Source: Kordia sp.
GTDB taxonomy: Bacteria > Bacteroidota > Bacteroidia > Flavobacteriales > Flavobacteriaceae
DNA length: 64,000 nt
Direction: 5' to 3'
NCBI RefSeq assembly: GCF_022447245.1
Contig: NZ_JAKVBC010000002.1
Location: forward strand, 186,001-250,000
How positions within the stretch are numbered: position 1 is the first letter of the stretch; each line of letters begins with the position of its first letter. The notes under the pieces are model-generated. The model was given only the letters and a program-made list of their open reading frames with translations. It did no database searches and was not told where the DNA came from. This document shows positions 37,241 through 46,411 of this stretch, in pieces. A program made the position numbers and the translations under genes.

Positions 37241-38389
37241 TTAATCGTTTTCTTCGTTGCCATTATCTTCTCCTTCTGATTTATCATCTTCTTTTTTGAT
37301 AGCAAATTTGTTCCATATTTTGATTTTATCATCTTTTTCTAATCCAGAAAGGATTTCTATATTTTTCCCATCAGAGATTCCAACTTCTATGAATTTTTTT
37401 TCAAATTCTTGTTCTCCTTTTTCTATTTCAACATACGGCTTATCTTCATTTTTTGAATCAAATCTAAGCAATCCTTCATCAATTACCAGAATATTTTCCT
37501 TTTTCCCTAGTTCAATTGTAGCATTTGCACTGTAGCCCGCTCTTATGAAATAGTTTTTATCCAGTTCTACATCTGCTTTTATTTTGAATTGTACTGCACC
37601 ACTTTCTTCAACTCCTTTTGGTGCTACAAACGTCAACTTAGCCACAAAATCTTTATCTTCAATTGCACCTAAGTTTACAGTAAGTTCTGTATTTGGCTTT
37701 AATTTACCAACTTCTGCCTCATCTACTTTTCCTTCGAAGATCATTTTTCCTAAATCGGCAATCGTAGCAATACTTGTTCCTGCATTGAACGTATTACTTT
37801 CAATAACCTGATCTCCTTCTTTTACTGGAATTACCAAGATAGTTCCAGAAACCGTTGCTCTAATGTTTGTATTGGCAGCAGAACCTCCAACAGAACCTCT
37901 TTTGATGATTTGTAAATCGCTTTGTGCATTACGTACTTCTTGTTTTGCTTGATTGTATGAAAGCTCCGCACGTTCAAATTCTTGACTAGATATGATTCCT
38001 TTGTCAAAAAGTGTTTTGTTTCTATCGTAGGCTACTTTAGCATTATCCATCACAATTTTTTGATTCTTAATTCTGTTTCGTGCACTGTTCAACGATTGCT
38101 CATTTGGCACTACTTTGATACGCGCAATTAAATCTCCTGCTTGAATTTTATCACCTTCCTCTACAAATATTTTTTCAATGATTCCTGAGATTTGCGGTTT
38201 TATTTCCACCTCATTTTCTGGAATCACTGTTCCTGCTGCAACTGTTTTTTCGATGATTGTATCTTTGAACGCAGTGGTAGTTTCAAAGGTTTCTACGTTT
38301 GTCGTATTTGACTTTACAAAGTATGTTCCTGCAAAAAATGCACCTCCTAAAAGTATGATTAGCAATAGGATTCGTAAAACTTTCTTCAT
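37241..38389 (-). CDS. MacA-like periplasmic adaptor (membrane fusion protein)
   Basis: 382 residues from ATG 38389 (MKKVLRILLLIILLGGAFFA). An N-terminal membrane helix is followed by a lipoyl-like half (EIKPQISGIIEKIFVEEGDKI cut, IQAGDLIARI), a coiled-coil hairpin (about 90-160), the second half (VSGTILVIPVKEGDQV) and a beta-barrel region. The tail is acidic (DDKSEGEDNGNEEND). It links the ABC permeases in the inner membrane to TolC. The stop lies 30 bases before tolC. Confidence 0.92.
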   Translation of the reverse strand: MKKVLRILLLIILLGGAFFAGTYFVKSNTTNVETFETTTAFKDTIIEKTVAAGTVIPENEVEIKPQISGIIEKIFVEEGDKIQAGDLIARIKVVPNEQSLNSARNRIKNQKIVMDNAKVAYDRNKTLFDKGIISSQEFERAELSYNQAKQEVRNAQSDLQIIKRGSVGGSAANTNIRATVSGTILVIPVKEGDQVIESNTFNAGTSIATIADLGKMIFEGKVDEAEVGKLKPNTELTVNLGAIEDKDFVAKLTFVAPKGVEESGAVQFKIKADVELDKNYFIRAGYSANATIELGKKENILVIDEGLLRFDSKNEDKPYVEIEKGEQEFEKKFIEVGISDGKNIEILSGLEKDDKIKIWNKFAIKKEDDKSEGEDNGNEEND

Positions 38390-38444
38390 TTTTTTTGATT
38401 CTTGGTTTAGTACCTGATTAGTGTGTATTATTATAATATATTTA

Positions 38445-39704
38445 TTATTCTTCTCGCAAAGCATCTATAGGTTTGATACTTACGGCTCGTTGTGCTGGGA
38501 TCAATCCAATTAATGTTCCTAATATGACCATGATCGCAATCGCAAACCCGATATACGGCAAACTTACTGTTGGATTCAAAAATGGAAAATCCCAACTTTT
38601 AGCCAGATCATTCAAATATGACAGTAATAATCCACCTACTGTCATTCCTAAAAGTCCGGCTGTTAATGTTAAGAATACAGATTCTAAGATGATTTGTCCT
38701 CGAATTTCTCCTGGCTTTGCCCCTAATGCTCTTCTGACTCCTATTTCTTTTGTACGTTCCTTTACAGTAATTAGCAATATGTTTCCAATGGCAATAACTC
38801 CTGCTAAGATTGTAGCAATTCCTACAATAAGTGCTGTAAATTTTAATCCTTTGACAAACCCAGTAATTTTTCCAAACATTTCTCCAAAGTTAAATGCTCC
38901 AAAAGCTCTTTCATCATTAGGATGTACTGTGTATCGCCTTTTCAATAAATTCTTTACTTTTTCTTCAACGGCAATAATATCCTCTTTAGGATAACCTGCA
39001 ATGACCATCCAACCAATTCGGTTTCCTGTATTGAATACTTTTTGATATGTGGTAAATGGTATAAATATGGAATTGTCTCTTTCAAAAAAGTCTGTATTAT
39101 TCCTTTTGTAAACACCAACTACTTGAAAATAAATATTACTGATTTTGATGTATTGTCCGACTGGATTTTCGCCTTCTTCAAATAGTTCTTTTTCTATACG
39201 TTCTCCGATGACACATATTTTTCGTTGATCTTGAATATCTTTTTGATTTAGGAAACGCCCTTTCCTCAATTTTTTCTTGGAGACTTTATCAATAATGGGA
39301 TAGTCCCCAAATACTCTATAGTTTCCAGATTTTAGTTTATTGATTACTAATGGAACCGCATCTCCAAAAACTCCTTTAGCATTTCGTGGTGCTACAAATT
39401 GTACACCTTCAATTTGACTTGCGATTCTATAAGTATCATTAAGTTCTAGACGAACTTTACGGTTTCTTTTATAACCTCCATATGGAATTCCTGTTTGTTC
39501 TGACCAAAGAAACATACTGTTTGTTGCCAAATTTTTGAATCGGTCATCAAATCCGTTTTCCATCCCTTTTGCAGCACCTTGCAATGCTACAAAGAGTAAA
39601 ATCCCCCAAAAAACACCAATAATAGTAATGGCCGTTCGTAGTTTGTTTTTACGAATTGCTCCGAAAATTTCTTGCCAAGTATCTCTTGTAAATATAAATT
39701 TCAT
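38445..39704 (-). CDS. MacB-like ABC transporter permease
   Basis: 419 residues: one N-terminal helix (about 20-40), a large periplasmic MacB_PCD domain (about 45-285) and three C-terminal helices of the FtsX domain (from about 290). ERTKEIGVRRALGAKPGEI is the coupling-helix motif. It has no ATPase domain. Together with the next permease it forms the inner-membrane part of the pump. Confidence 0.93.
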   Translation of the reverse strand: MKFIFTRDTWQEIFGAIRKNKLRTAITIIGVFWGILLFVALQGAAKGMENGFDDRFKNLATNSMFLWSEQTGIPYGGYKRNRKVRLELNDTYRIASQIEGVQFVAPRNAKGVFGDAVPLVINKLKSGNYRVFGDYPIIDKVSKKKLRKGRFLNQKDIQDQRKICVIGERIEKELFEEGENPVGQYIKISNIYFQVVGVYKRNNTDFFERDNSIFIPFTTYQKVFNTGNRIGWMVIAGYPKEDIIAVEEKVKNLLKRRYTVHPNDERAFGAFNFGEMFGKITGFVKGLKFTALIVGIATILAGVIAIGNILLITVKERTKEIGVRRALGAKPGEIRGQIILESVFLTLTAGLLGMTVGGLLLSYLNDLAKSWDFPFLNPTVSLPYIGFAIAIMVILGTLIGLIPAQRAVSIKPIDALREE

Positions 39705-39722
39705 TGTTAGTTCTTGGTTCTT

Positions 39723-40955
39723 TTATTCGTCTCTTAATGCTACAATTGGTTTTACTCTAGCAGCCCTTCTAGCTGGAATATATCCTGCTATTAATCCTGA
39801 TAAAATTAAAATAACCGTTGCTGCAATAATGGTTTCTTGACTTACACTCGGATTGGTGATGAACCAATCTTTTAATTTATCGCCCATGGAGTTGAGTATA
39901 AAATTCCCAATCAATAGTCCGATATATCCAAAAACGAGTGTTACTACAATGGTTTCTTGTAAAATCATTCCAATTACAGAACTTGGTTTAGCGCCTAATG
40001 CTTTTCGGATTCCTAGCTCTTTGGTACGTTCTTTTACAATATATACCATGATGTTACTAATTCCGATAACACCTGCAAGCAAGGTTCCGATCCCAATCCA
40101 AAGGACTATAATCTGTAATACATTGGCAACTTGCAATGTATCATTTAGGTCTTCAACTTTATTTTCAACATAAATACCACTTCGATCACTTGGAGCAATA
40201 TTATGCCTCTTCTTTAATTCTACTTCAATTTCTTTAGAAAGTTTACTCGCGCCATTTGCTCCAATAGAGATATCATACATTAAGTTAATTTGGTCAATAA
40301 TCTCTGTATTTTTATGAATAAGTTGCGTTGTACTTACTGGTGTATAAATTGAACGTTCTTCACTGTCTCCACTTCCTTTATCACTAAACACGCCAACTAC
40401 ACGATAGATAATTTTATTCATACTGAAGTACTTTCCTATCGCATCTTCTTTTCCAAATAAGTCTTTTTCTACCAAGCGACCGATAACCGCGACTCTCGCA
40501 TCTGTTTTGATATCATTTTCATTGACATAACGTCCTTTATCGATATCTGTTTTTTCTAAATATTGATGTGATGGATGTACAGCACGTAAAGAATAATTTC
40601 CATATTCACTTTTGTATTTTGCAGTTACACCTTTGTAAATACGAGCTGTAATATGTTCAATGCGTCCTGCAAATTTTTCTTTTAGGAATTCTAAATCTGC
40701 ATTTTCAAACTCAATGCGTCTATTTTCCTTGAAGCCTTTGAAAGGTTTTCTTGCTAATCCTGAATAGACGAAAATGGTATTTTGTGCATCGTCTTGGAAT
40801 GCTTCGTAGAATGTATTTTTAAGACCATTTCCCATTCCGAAAAGAATCGTGAAAATCAAGATCCCAAGCGTCACCGTAAAACCTGCTAAGAGCGTTCTTA
40901 GCTTGTTTTTATTGATCGTTTGTAATATTTCTCTCCAGCGATCTAAATCAAACAT
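39723..40955 (-). CDS. MacB-like ABC transporter permease (second)
   Basis: 410 residues with the same layout as the adjacent permease: an N-terminal helix, a MacB_PCD domain (about 45-280) and an FtsX domain with ERTKELGIRKALGAKPSSV. It overlaps the ATPase gene by eight bases. The two permeases are tandem paralogues and probably form a heterodimer. Confidence 0.93.
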   Translation of the reverse strand: MFDLDRWREILQTINKNKLRTLLAGFTVTLGILIFTILFGMGNGLKNTFYEAFQDDAQNTIFVYSGLARKPFKGFKENRRIEFENADLEFLKEKFAGRIEHITARIYKGVTAKYKSEYGNYSLRAVHPSHQYLEKTDIDKGRYVNENDIKTDARVAVIGRLVEKDLFGKEDAIGKYFSMNKIIYRVVGVFSDKGSGDSEERSIYTPVSTTQLIHKNTEIIDQINLMYDISIGANGASKLSKEIEVELKKRHNIAPSDRSGIYVENKVEDLNDTLQVANVLQIIVLWIGIGTLLAGVIGISNIMVYIVKERTKELGIRKALGAKPSSVIGMILQETIVVTLVFGYIGLLIGNFILNSMGDKLKDWFITNPSVSQETIIAATVILILSGLIAGYIPARRAARVKPIVALRDE

Positions 40956-41649
40956 GTTCAGAAGCTCTTACTTGTTCTACAAATGTATCTTTTTCGATAA
41001 CACCATCTTTTAACATTACAATACGCTTTGTCATATTTGCAATGTCTGGTTCGTGCGTTACTACCAGAATCGTTTTTCCTTCATCATTAATTCCTTGTAA
41101 AAAGTCCATCACTTCATACGAAGTTTTGGTATCTAATGCTCCTGTTGGCTCATCGGCTAACAATACTTTTGGTTCTGACGCTAAAGCGCGTGCGATGGCT
41201 ACACGTTGCTTTTGTCCTCCAGAAAGTTCACTTGGTAGATGGTGTGCCCTATCTTCCAATCCAACTTTCTCTAGATAGTATAGTGATTTTTCTTTTCTGA
41301 TTTTTCGTGAAATTCCTTGATAATATAATGGCAATGCCACATTTTCAGCAGCATTTTTATAATTGATCAAGTTGAAAGATTGAAATATAAATCCTAGAAA
41401 TTTATTACGATATATTGCTGCTTTTTTTTCGCTTAGATTTTTAATTGGAACATCGTCTAACACATACGAGCCTTTATCGGCTTCATCAAGCATTCCAATA
41501 ATATTAAGCAGTGTAGACTTTCCCGAACCTGAAGAGCCCATTATAGATACAAACTCTCCTTCTTTTATATCAAGATTGATTCCTTTGAGCACATGAAGCT
41601 CGTTGCTCCCCATACGATAGGACTTTTGTAATTCCTTGATCTGAATCAT
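40948..41649 (-). CDS. ABC transporter ATP-binding protein (MacB/LolD type)
   Basis: 233 residues. Walker A GSSGSGKST (38-46), signature LSGGQ (142-146) and Walker B with Glu167 (LLADEPTGALD). It is the first gene of the operon ATPase-permease-permease-adaptor-TolC. The substrate of the pump cannot be read from the sequence; small toxic compounds or lipopeptides are typical. Confidence 0.95.
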   Translation of the reverse strand: MIQIKELQKSYRMGSNELHVLKGINLDIKEGEFVSIMGSSGSGKSTLLNIIGMLDEADKGSYVLDDVPIKNLSEKKAAIYRNKFLGFIFQSFNLINYKNAAENVALPLYYQGISRKIRKEKSLYYLEKVGLEDRAHHLPSELSGGQKQRVAIARALASEPKVLLADEPTGALDTKTSYEVMDFLQGINDEGKTILVVTHEPDIANMTKRIVMLKDGVIEKDTFVEQVRASEHV

Positions 41650-41782
41650 AATTGGTTAGGTATTTATTTAACACAATATTACATATTTGCAATAACATGC
41701 ATTATTAATATTCTGTTAATCTTATTTATGATTGATATAATTAAGTATAAGACTACCTAAACGGAATTTTGTTACAAAAAAA

Positions 41783-42016
41783 CTATGATTTTTTTATTGC
41801 ATTCTTATTGCTGTATGTTTTATAGATATAAAACCCTGTAAGCGCTACAAGCAAGTACGGAATTGCCATCAAATATACAATTCCATTATTGACCCCTTTT
41901 GCCTGAGACAAATCAGCTTCAGATTCTAGAACAGCTCTGCACATAGCACATTGTGCTTCTAACGGAAGTGCTGCTAGAAAAACTACAATGACTAATATGA
42001 TGTGTTTCTTTTTCAT
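41783..42016 (-). CDS. Small CxxC membrane protein of the oxidase assembly cluster
   Basis: 77 residues from ATG 42016, whose last base overlaps the DUF420 stop. An N-terminal helix (about 5-19) is followed by CAMC (Cys23, Cys26) outside the membrane and a second helix (about 44-63). The basic tail is KTYSNKNAIKKS. I do not recognise the family. Its position after DUF420 and SCO1 in a cytochrome-oxidase cluster suggests a metal-handling or assembly role, by context only. Confidence 0.7.
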   Translation of the reverse strand: MKKKHIILVIVVFLAALPLEAQCAMCRAVLESEADLSQAKGVNNGIVYLMAIPYLLVALTGFYIYKTYSNKNAIKKS

Positions 42017-42588
42017 TATTGTGCTGCATTTAGTAATTCTTCCGCAGTTTTGTAGTATGGAGAAATCATAACATAAACCACAACTCCTGTTACGGCTACA
42101 TATAACCAAATTGGAAATGTGATTTTGGCTATTTTTTTATGCTTGTCAAAACGTTTTGCCAACGCCTTAACATATGTAATTAGCACCAGCGGAATGATGG
42201 CGATACTCAACACAATATGTGATATAAGAATGAAGAAATATATTCCCCTGATCAGTTTATCTGGATTTTTAAATTCTGTAGAAGTAGATGTCATATGATA
42301 CGCAACGTACATTGCTAGGAAAGCTACCGAGAGCGCAATACATATTTTCATTAATGTTTCGTGCAGTTTTATTTTTTTGTTTTTGATAGCAATAACTGCA
42401 GCAATTAATAAAACCGCTGTAATTCCATTAATAGTGGCATAGATTGGCGGTAAAAATGTTAATGGCTTTACACCTTCGAGTTTTATCCCAAATAAAGCTG
42501 CTACTACTAATGGAATTGCAATAGATAATATTACAATCCATTTTTTATATTTTTTTTCGATGTCATTTGTGGCTTCCATAGGCTTCAT
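42016..42588 (-). CDS. DUF420 family protein (CtaM-like)
   Basis: 190 residues with five or six membrane helices. Conserved polar residues include HETLMK (about 76-81), YHMTSTSTEF (about 96-105) and SHIVLSI in the helices. DUF420 proteins are linked to cytochrome oxidase assembly (CtaM in Bacillus). It starts two bases after the SCO1 gene. Confidence 0.88.
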   Translation of the reverse strand: MKPMEATNDIEKKYKKWIVILSIAIPLVVAALFGIKLEGVKPLTFLPPIYATINGITAVLLIAAVIAIKNKKIKLHETLMKICIALSVAFLAMYVAYHMTSTSTEFKNPDKLIRGIYFFILISHIVLSIAIIPLVLITYVKALAKRFDKHKKIAKITFPIWLYVAVTGVVVYVMISPYYKTAEELLNAAQ

Positions 42589-42590
42589 TA

Positions 42591-43292
42591 TTATTCTTCC
42601 AATAAATTTTTAATGTCTTCTTTTAGCATTTCTACTTCCTTCATGTCGGTTCCTTGATAGTAGATTTTTGGATTTCCATGATTGTCTTTACGCGAACGTA
42701 TGAAACCATTTTTATCTACTAAAGCAAAGTATCCTTGATGCTCAAATCCACCAGCAACTTCAGGATTGATTCCTGTAAAAATGTTGAATCCTTCGTTTGA
42801 TAATTTGTGTATTTTTTCCAAATCACCTGTTAAGAAATGCCAGTTGAGTGATTTTACACCGTAACGTTCCGTATATTCTTTTAAAACTTTTGGAGTATCC
42901 GTTTCTGGGTCAATCGTAAATGATGCAATGGCAAAGTCATCTCTTTCATTAAATTCATCATCAAGCGTACGCATATTATTATTCATTACCGGACATATTG
43001 TTGGGCAAGTTGTAAAGAAAAACTCTACTACCGTTACTTTTCCTCTAAAATCAATATTTGAGATTTTTAAGTTGTCTTGATTTGTAAATAAGAATTCGGG
43101 AACACTTCGTGCTTTTCCATCAATTTTAAGATAAAGCAATTTTTTGTTGCGCTCTTTCCCTACGATATTCATACGATCTTTTTCTACCGTTTCACCTTTA
43201 CTTACCTTATCTACAATTCTTGGAATAAATATGATTCCAAAGACCAAAATGATAAATGCGATTCCGATGTATGAATAGTTCTTTTTTTGCAT
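42591..43292 (-). CDS. SCO1/SenC copper chaperone
   Basis: 233 residues with an N-terminal membrane anchor (about 7-26) and a thioredoxin-like domain. The copper-binding motif is TTCPTIC (Cys96, Cys100), and His185 in EHQGYFAL is the third ligand. SCO proteins load the CuA centre of cytochrome oxidase. The gene starts four bases after the cysteine-free SCO-like gene. Confidence 0.95.
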   Translation of the reverse strand: MQKKNYSYIGIAFIILVFGIIFIPRIVDKVSKGETVEKDRMNIVGKERNKKLLYLKIDGKARSVPEFLFTNQDNLKISNIDFRGKVTVVEFFFTTCPTICPVMNNNMRTLDDEFNERDDFAIASFTIDPETDTPKVLKEYTERYGVKSLNWHFLTGDLEKIHKLSNEGFNIFTGINPEVAGGFEHQGYFALVDKNGFIRSRKDNHGNPKIYYQGTDMKEVEMLKEDIKNLLEE

Positions 43293-43296
43293 GCTG

Positions 43297-43980
43297 TTAT
43301 TTTTTTAAGTCTTCTTGTCTTCTTTTGTCTGATTTCTTTCCTCTGTATTCTACAAAGAGAATGCGTAAATCATCTGTCATTTTTCCTGAAAGATCTGAGA
43401 TAATCGTCGTGTTATATCCATGAAGCATGTATGTTGGAGCACCTTCACGTATTTCTACCTTAGAGCGATCGTCAAAGCGACCTCGTAAGTTTTTGTCTTT
43501 ATCTATGATATACATATAATCAGAACTTCCATATGGATCTAGGGCTAACGGAGATTCTAATCCTAAGAAAATACGATTCAATTCAGCTTTGTCTACTACT
43601 AAGAAGTTCCAATATTGCAATTCATCTGAAAAACGACTGATTTCTTGTTTTAGATTTTTGATTTCTTCTTCTTGCCCAGAAGTGACCAACATCACTAATT
43701 GAAAGTGTTTAAAACCACTAAAACGCTTGTATATTTTTTGATTCAGATTTAGGACATTGATCTTTCTATCTTTAACATTGTCTCCTAAAAACCCAAGAAT
43801 TGTGATTTTCCCCTCAAACTGAATTGAATCTCTCTTTTCTATCGATTCATAATTCACCAAATCGGCTACATTATTTTTGATAACAGGAAGTGGCGTATAA
43901 TTATGATTGGTAAAAAGAAGAAGCAATACAATGAATATAGGTAATAAGAATAAAACTCCTAAGATGATCTTCTTTTTCAT
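43297..43980 (-). CDS. SCO-like thioredoxin-fold membrane protein without the copper cysteines
   Basis: 227 residues with an N-terminal membrane anchor (about 5-23). The segment KITILGFLGDNVKDRKINVLN aligns in position with the SCO1 strand that carries TTCPTIC, but there are no cysteines at all in the protein. The C-terminal part (DYMYIIDKDKNLRGRFDD) matches the SCO/thioredoxin-like final strands. It looks like a diverged SCO paralogue. It directly precedes the intact SCO1 gene, so a non-redox structural or assembly role is likely (inference). Confidence 0.75.
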   Translation of the reverse strand: MKKKIILGVLFLLPIFIVLLLLFTNHNYTPLPVIKNNVADLVNYESIEKRDSIQFEGKITILGFLGDNVKDRKINVLNLNQKIYKRFSGFKHFQLVMLVTSGQEEEIKNLKQEISRFSDELQYWNFLVVDKAELNRIFLGLESPLALDPYGSSDYMYIIDKDKNLRGRFDDRSKVEIREGAPTYMLHGYNTTIISDLSGKMTDDLRILFVEYRGKKSDKRRQEDLKK

Positions 43981-44067
43981 ATCTGAGTATTGACGTTTAT
44001 AATCAGTTATATAGCATTTGCAAAACAGTTCTTATTTGTAATTTTTACTGCTAAAACTTTCGTTATG

Positions 44068-44075
44068 CAAAAATA
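44068..44075 (-). promoter_or_regulatory. Candidate -7 element (TATTTTTG) upstream of the SCO-like gene
   Basis: It matches TAnnTTTG on the minus strand, 88 bases before the ATG at 43980. No -33 element is clear. A terminator upstream (44211-44243) shows that the oxidase assembly genes need their own promoter. Confidence 0.4.
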
Positions 44076-44210
44076 AAAATCGATTCGCGATTTACAGCTA
44101 TATTCTTTCGTTTTTTTTTACTTTTTAACTTCTTTTTCATGAGAATTCAGACATTCTTTTTGGAAATCTTGTTTAAAAATTTGCGGAACACTTATCAAAA
44201 CTTTCGGGTA

Positions 44211-44243
44211 TAAAAAAAGACGGTAATTTTTACCGTCTTTTCT
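44211..44243 (-). terminator. Intrinsic terminator after the cytochrome oxidase genes
   Basis: AAAGACGGTA (44216-44225) pairs with TACCGTCTTT (44231-44240); on the minus strand the stem is followed by TTTTTTT. It separates ctaB-subunit III-III-IV from the SCO-like cluster. Confidence 0.85.
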
Positions 44244-44262
44244 TTATATTTTTAGTGTCATT

Positions 44263-44661
44263 TTAGAAATTCCACTTTACATATCCATTTGTTTTTACAT
44301 CTTCAATATAAGTTCCTTCTTGTAAAAGGATGAAAATTAAGTAGCAAATTAAGAATACTGCTGTCCAAACTACAGCTCTACGTAAAGAACTCTTTTCATC
44401 ACGTAAGTGCATAAAGTCCCAAGCAATATAATATGCTTTTACAATTGTTAGAATGATAAATACCCAATTCAGATATTTCATCCCTACAAAATAGTTATCA
44501 ACTAAAAAACTAGGTTTGTATATCCCTAATCCAACTTCAACAATGGTTACAAGAGATAAGAAGATTAATACACCCCAAATTTTTTGAACGTTCGACTTAA
44601 ATTTAAGTCTTCCTCTAAATATGGCTAATTTATGCTCAGTATGTCCGTGATCGTGTGCCAT
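44263..44661 (-). CDS. Cytochrome c oxidase subunit IV family protein
   Basis: 132 residues with a His-rich start (AHDHGHTEHK) and three membrane helices. The arrangement is typical of the CtaF/Cyt_c_ox_IV family of Bacteroidota. It follows subunit III by 33 bases and ends the operon. Confidence 0.88.
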   Translation of the reverse strand: MAHDHGHTEHKLAIFRGRLKFKSNVQKIWGVLIFLSLVTIVEVGLGIYKPSFLVDNYFVGMKYLNWVFIILTIVKAYYIAWDFMHLRDEKSSLRRAVVWTAVFLICYLIFILLQEGTYIEDVKTNGYVKWNF

Positions 44662-44694
44662 GATATATGATAATTTCTTTTAATATATTTTTTA

Positions 44695-45780
44695 TTAAAC
44701 TAAGTAGAAGAAGGTAAATACGAATACCCAAACTAAATCGACAAAGTGCCAATACAATCCAACTTTTTCTACCATTTCGTAATTATTCTTTCTTCTTTCA
44801 TATGTTCCTAATATGATATTGAAGAAAATAATAACGTTGATAACTACACCAGAAAACACGTGAAATCCGTGGAATCCTGTTATGAAGAAGAAGAAATCTC
44901 CAAACAATCTGTTTCCATATTCGTTATGAACAAGATTTGCTCCTTTAACATATACTACTGCATCTTTCAATGCTTTTTCTGATTCTGCTCTTGTTAACAC
45001 ACCTTTTTGTCCTGTTTTGTCTGCATTTACATACATTCTTTCAAAACGCTCTGCTTTTGTTACATCAGCTGGATTTTCAGAAGCTTTTAATCGCTCTATA
45101 TTAGGAATGATTTCTTGCGTACGAACTGCTAAGTTTGAATGCGAATTAAAACCAGTTACAATATCTTGAACAGAATATTTTGGTAATGCTGGTTCAGATA
45201 CGAACCAAAGACCATTTTTACTCTTGTGTTGTACTCTTTCTTTGTGTGAAACTTTTGCGAAGTCTTCAACAGAAACGCGAAGCAATTTACCATGACTGTC
45301 TTTTTTATGACCGTCCACAAATTGGAGTATTTGACCTCCTTTTGTTTCTACAGCTCCATGAGTTCCTTTGATAAAGTTTGTCCACTCCCATGCTTGTGAA
45401 CCTAAGAAGATTGCTCCACCAATAATGGTAAGAAACATGTAAAATGTTGTTTTCTTCTTGTTGTTGTGGTGTCCAGCATCTACTGCTAATACCATTGTTA
45501 CCGAAGAAGCAATTAAAATAAATGTCATTAACGCAACAAAATACATTGGGTTATCTCCGTGTGATCCAGGAAAGTGATTATATACTTCATCGGCAATTGG
45601 CCATGAATCGATGAATTTAAATCTAGAGAATCCGTATGCTGCTAAGAATCCTGAGAATGTTAATGCATCCGACAAGATGAAGAACCACATCATCATCTTT
45701 CCATAGCTTGCTTTTAGCGGCTTGTTTCCGCCTCCCCAAACTTTACCTTCTGTGCCTGTATTTGAAACAGTAGCTTCCAT
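44695..45780 (-). CDS. Cytochrome c oxidase subunit III, long form with a soluble insert
   Basis: 361 residues. The family helices flank a soluble insert of about 150 residues (about 138-290; VSVEDFAKVSHKERVQHKSK, NIERLKASENPADVTKAERF). FGDFFFFITGFHGFHVFSG and WHFVDLVWVFVFTFFY are subunit III motifs. The insert is rich in Lys, Glu and Asn. It lies in the cox cluster after a shorter subunit III paralogue. Confidence 0.93.
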   Translation of the reverse strand: MEATVSNTGTEGKVWGGGNKPLKASYGKMMMWFFILSDALTFSGFLAAYGFSRFKFIDSWPIADEVYNHFPGSHGDNPMYFVALMTFILIASSVTMVLAVDAGHHNNKKKTTFYMFLTIIGGAIFLGSQAWEWTNFIKGTHGAVETKGGQILQFVDGHKKDSHGKLLRVSVEDFAKVSHKERVQHKSKNGLWFVSEPALPKYSVQDIVTGFNSHSNLAVRTQEIIPNIERLKASENPADVTKAERFERMYVNADKTGQKGVLTRAESEKALKDAVVYVKGANLVHNEYGNRLFGDFFFFITGFHGFHVFSGVVINVIIFFNIILGTYERRKNNYEMVEKVGLYWHFVDLVWVFVFTFFYLV

Positions 45781-45826
45781 AAAAAGTTTACATTTTTAAA
45801 AAATTGTTCAAATTTACGTTTTTTTC

Positions 45827-46408
45827 TTATCTTAAGAAATTTAAAAATAAAAACAAGAAGACCCACAATATATCTAGGAAATGCCAGAACATTGCACCTA
45901 GTTCTAAACCAAGTGTTTGCCCTTGTTCATACTTTTGTTTAAAATGATTATAAATTACAACTGACAATACTATAATACCAGCAGCAACATGCGCTAAATG
46001 TGTTACTGTAATGATATATATGAAAGATGTTGTAACTGTACTTTGTTTTCCTGTGAAATAGTATTTACTAGCTATGATTTCATTGAACCCTACAAACTGC
46101 AAAATTACAAATACAATTGCAAGTACTAATGTAACTAGTAAAAACTTTCCTGCATTGCTGTGTTTTTCTTCTTGCGCAGCTTTTTTTGCCAAGTGAAATG
46201 TAACGCTACTTAACACAATTACTAAGGTACTATAGAAAAAAGCTGTTGGCAATACAAGATCTTGCAACCAATCTTTACGTTCTTGACTAACGATATATGC
46301 ACTCGTAAGTCCCGCAAACATCATAAACATGCTAATCATAGCAAACCACAACATCATTTTCCTTGATCTCGATTTCTTTTCTTGAAATGTCCCTTGCGTT
46401 AAATCCAT
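45827..46408 (-). CDS. Cytochrome c oxidase (heme-copper) subunit III, short form
   Basis: 193 residues with five membrane helices. The final MFWHFLDILWVFLFLFLNF and THLAHVAAGII match subunit III. This and the next gene (44695-45780) are paralogues in tandem. The ATG lies three bases after the ctaB stop. Confidence 0.92.
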   Translation of the reverse strand: MDLTQGTFQEKKSRSRKMMLWFAMISMFMMFAGLTSAYIVSQERKDWLQDLVLPTAFFYSTLVIVLSSVTFHLAKKAAQEEKHSNAGKFLLVTLVLAIVFVILQFVGFNEIIASKYYFTGKQSTVTTSFIYIITVTHLAHVAAGIIVLSVVIYNHFKQKYEQGQTLGLELGAMFWHFLDILWVFLFLFLNFLR

Positions 46409-46411
46409 AGT

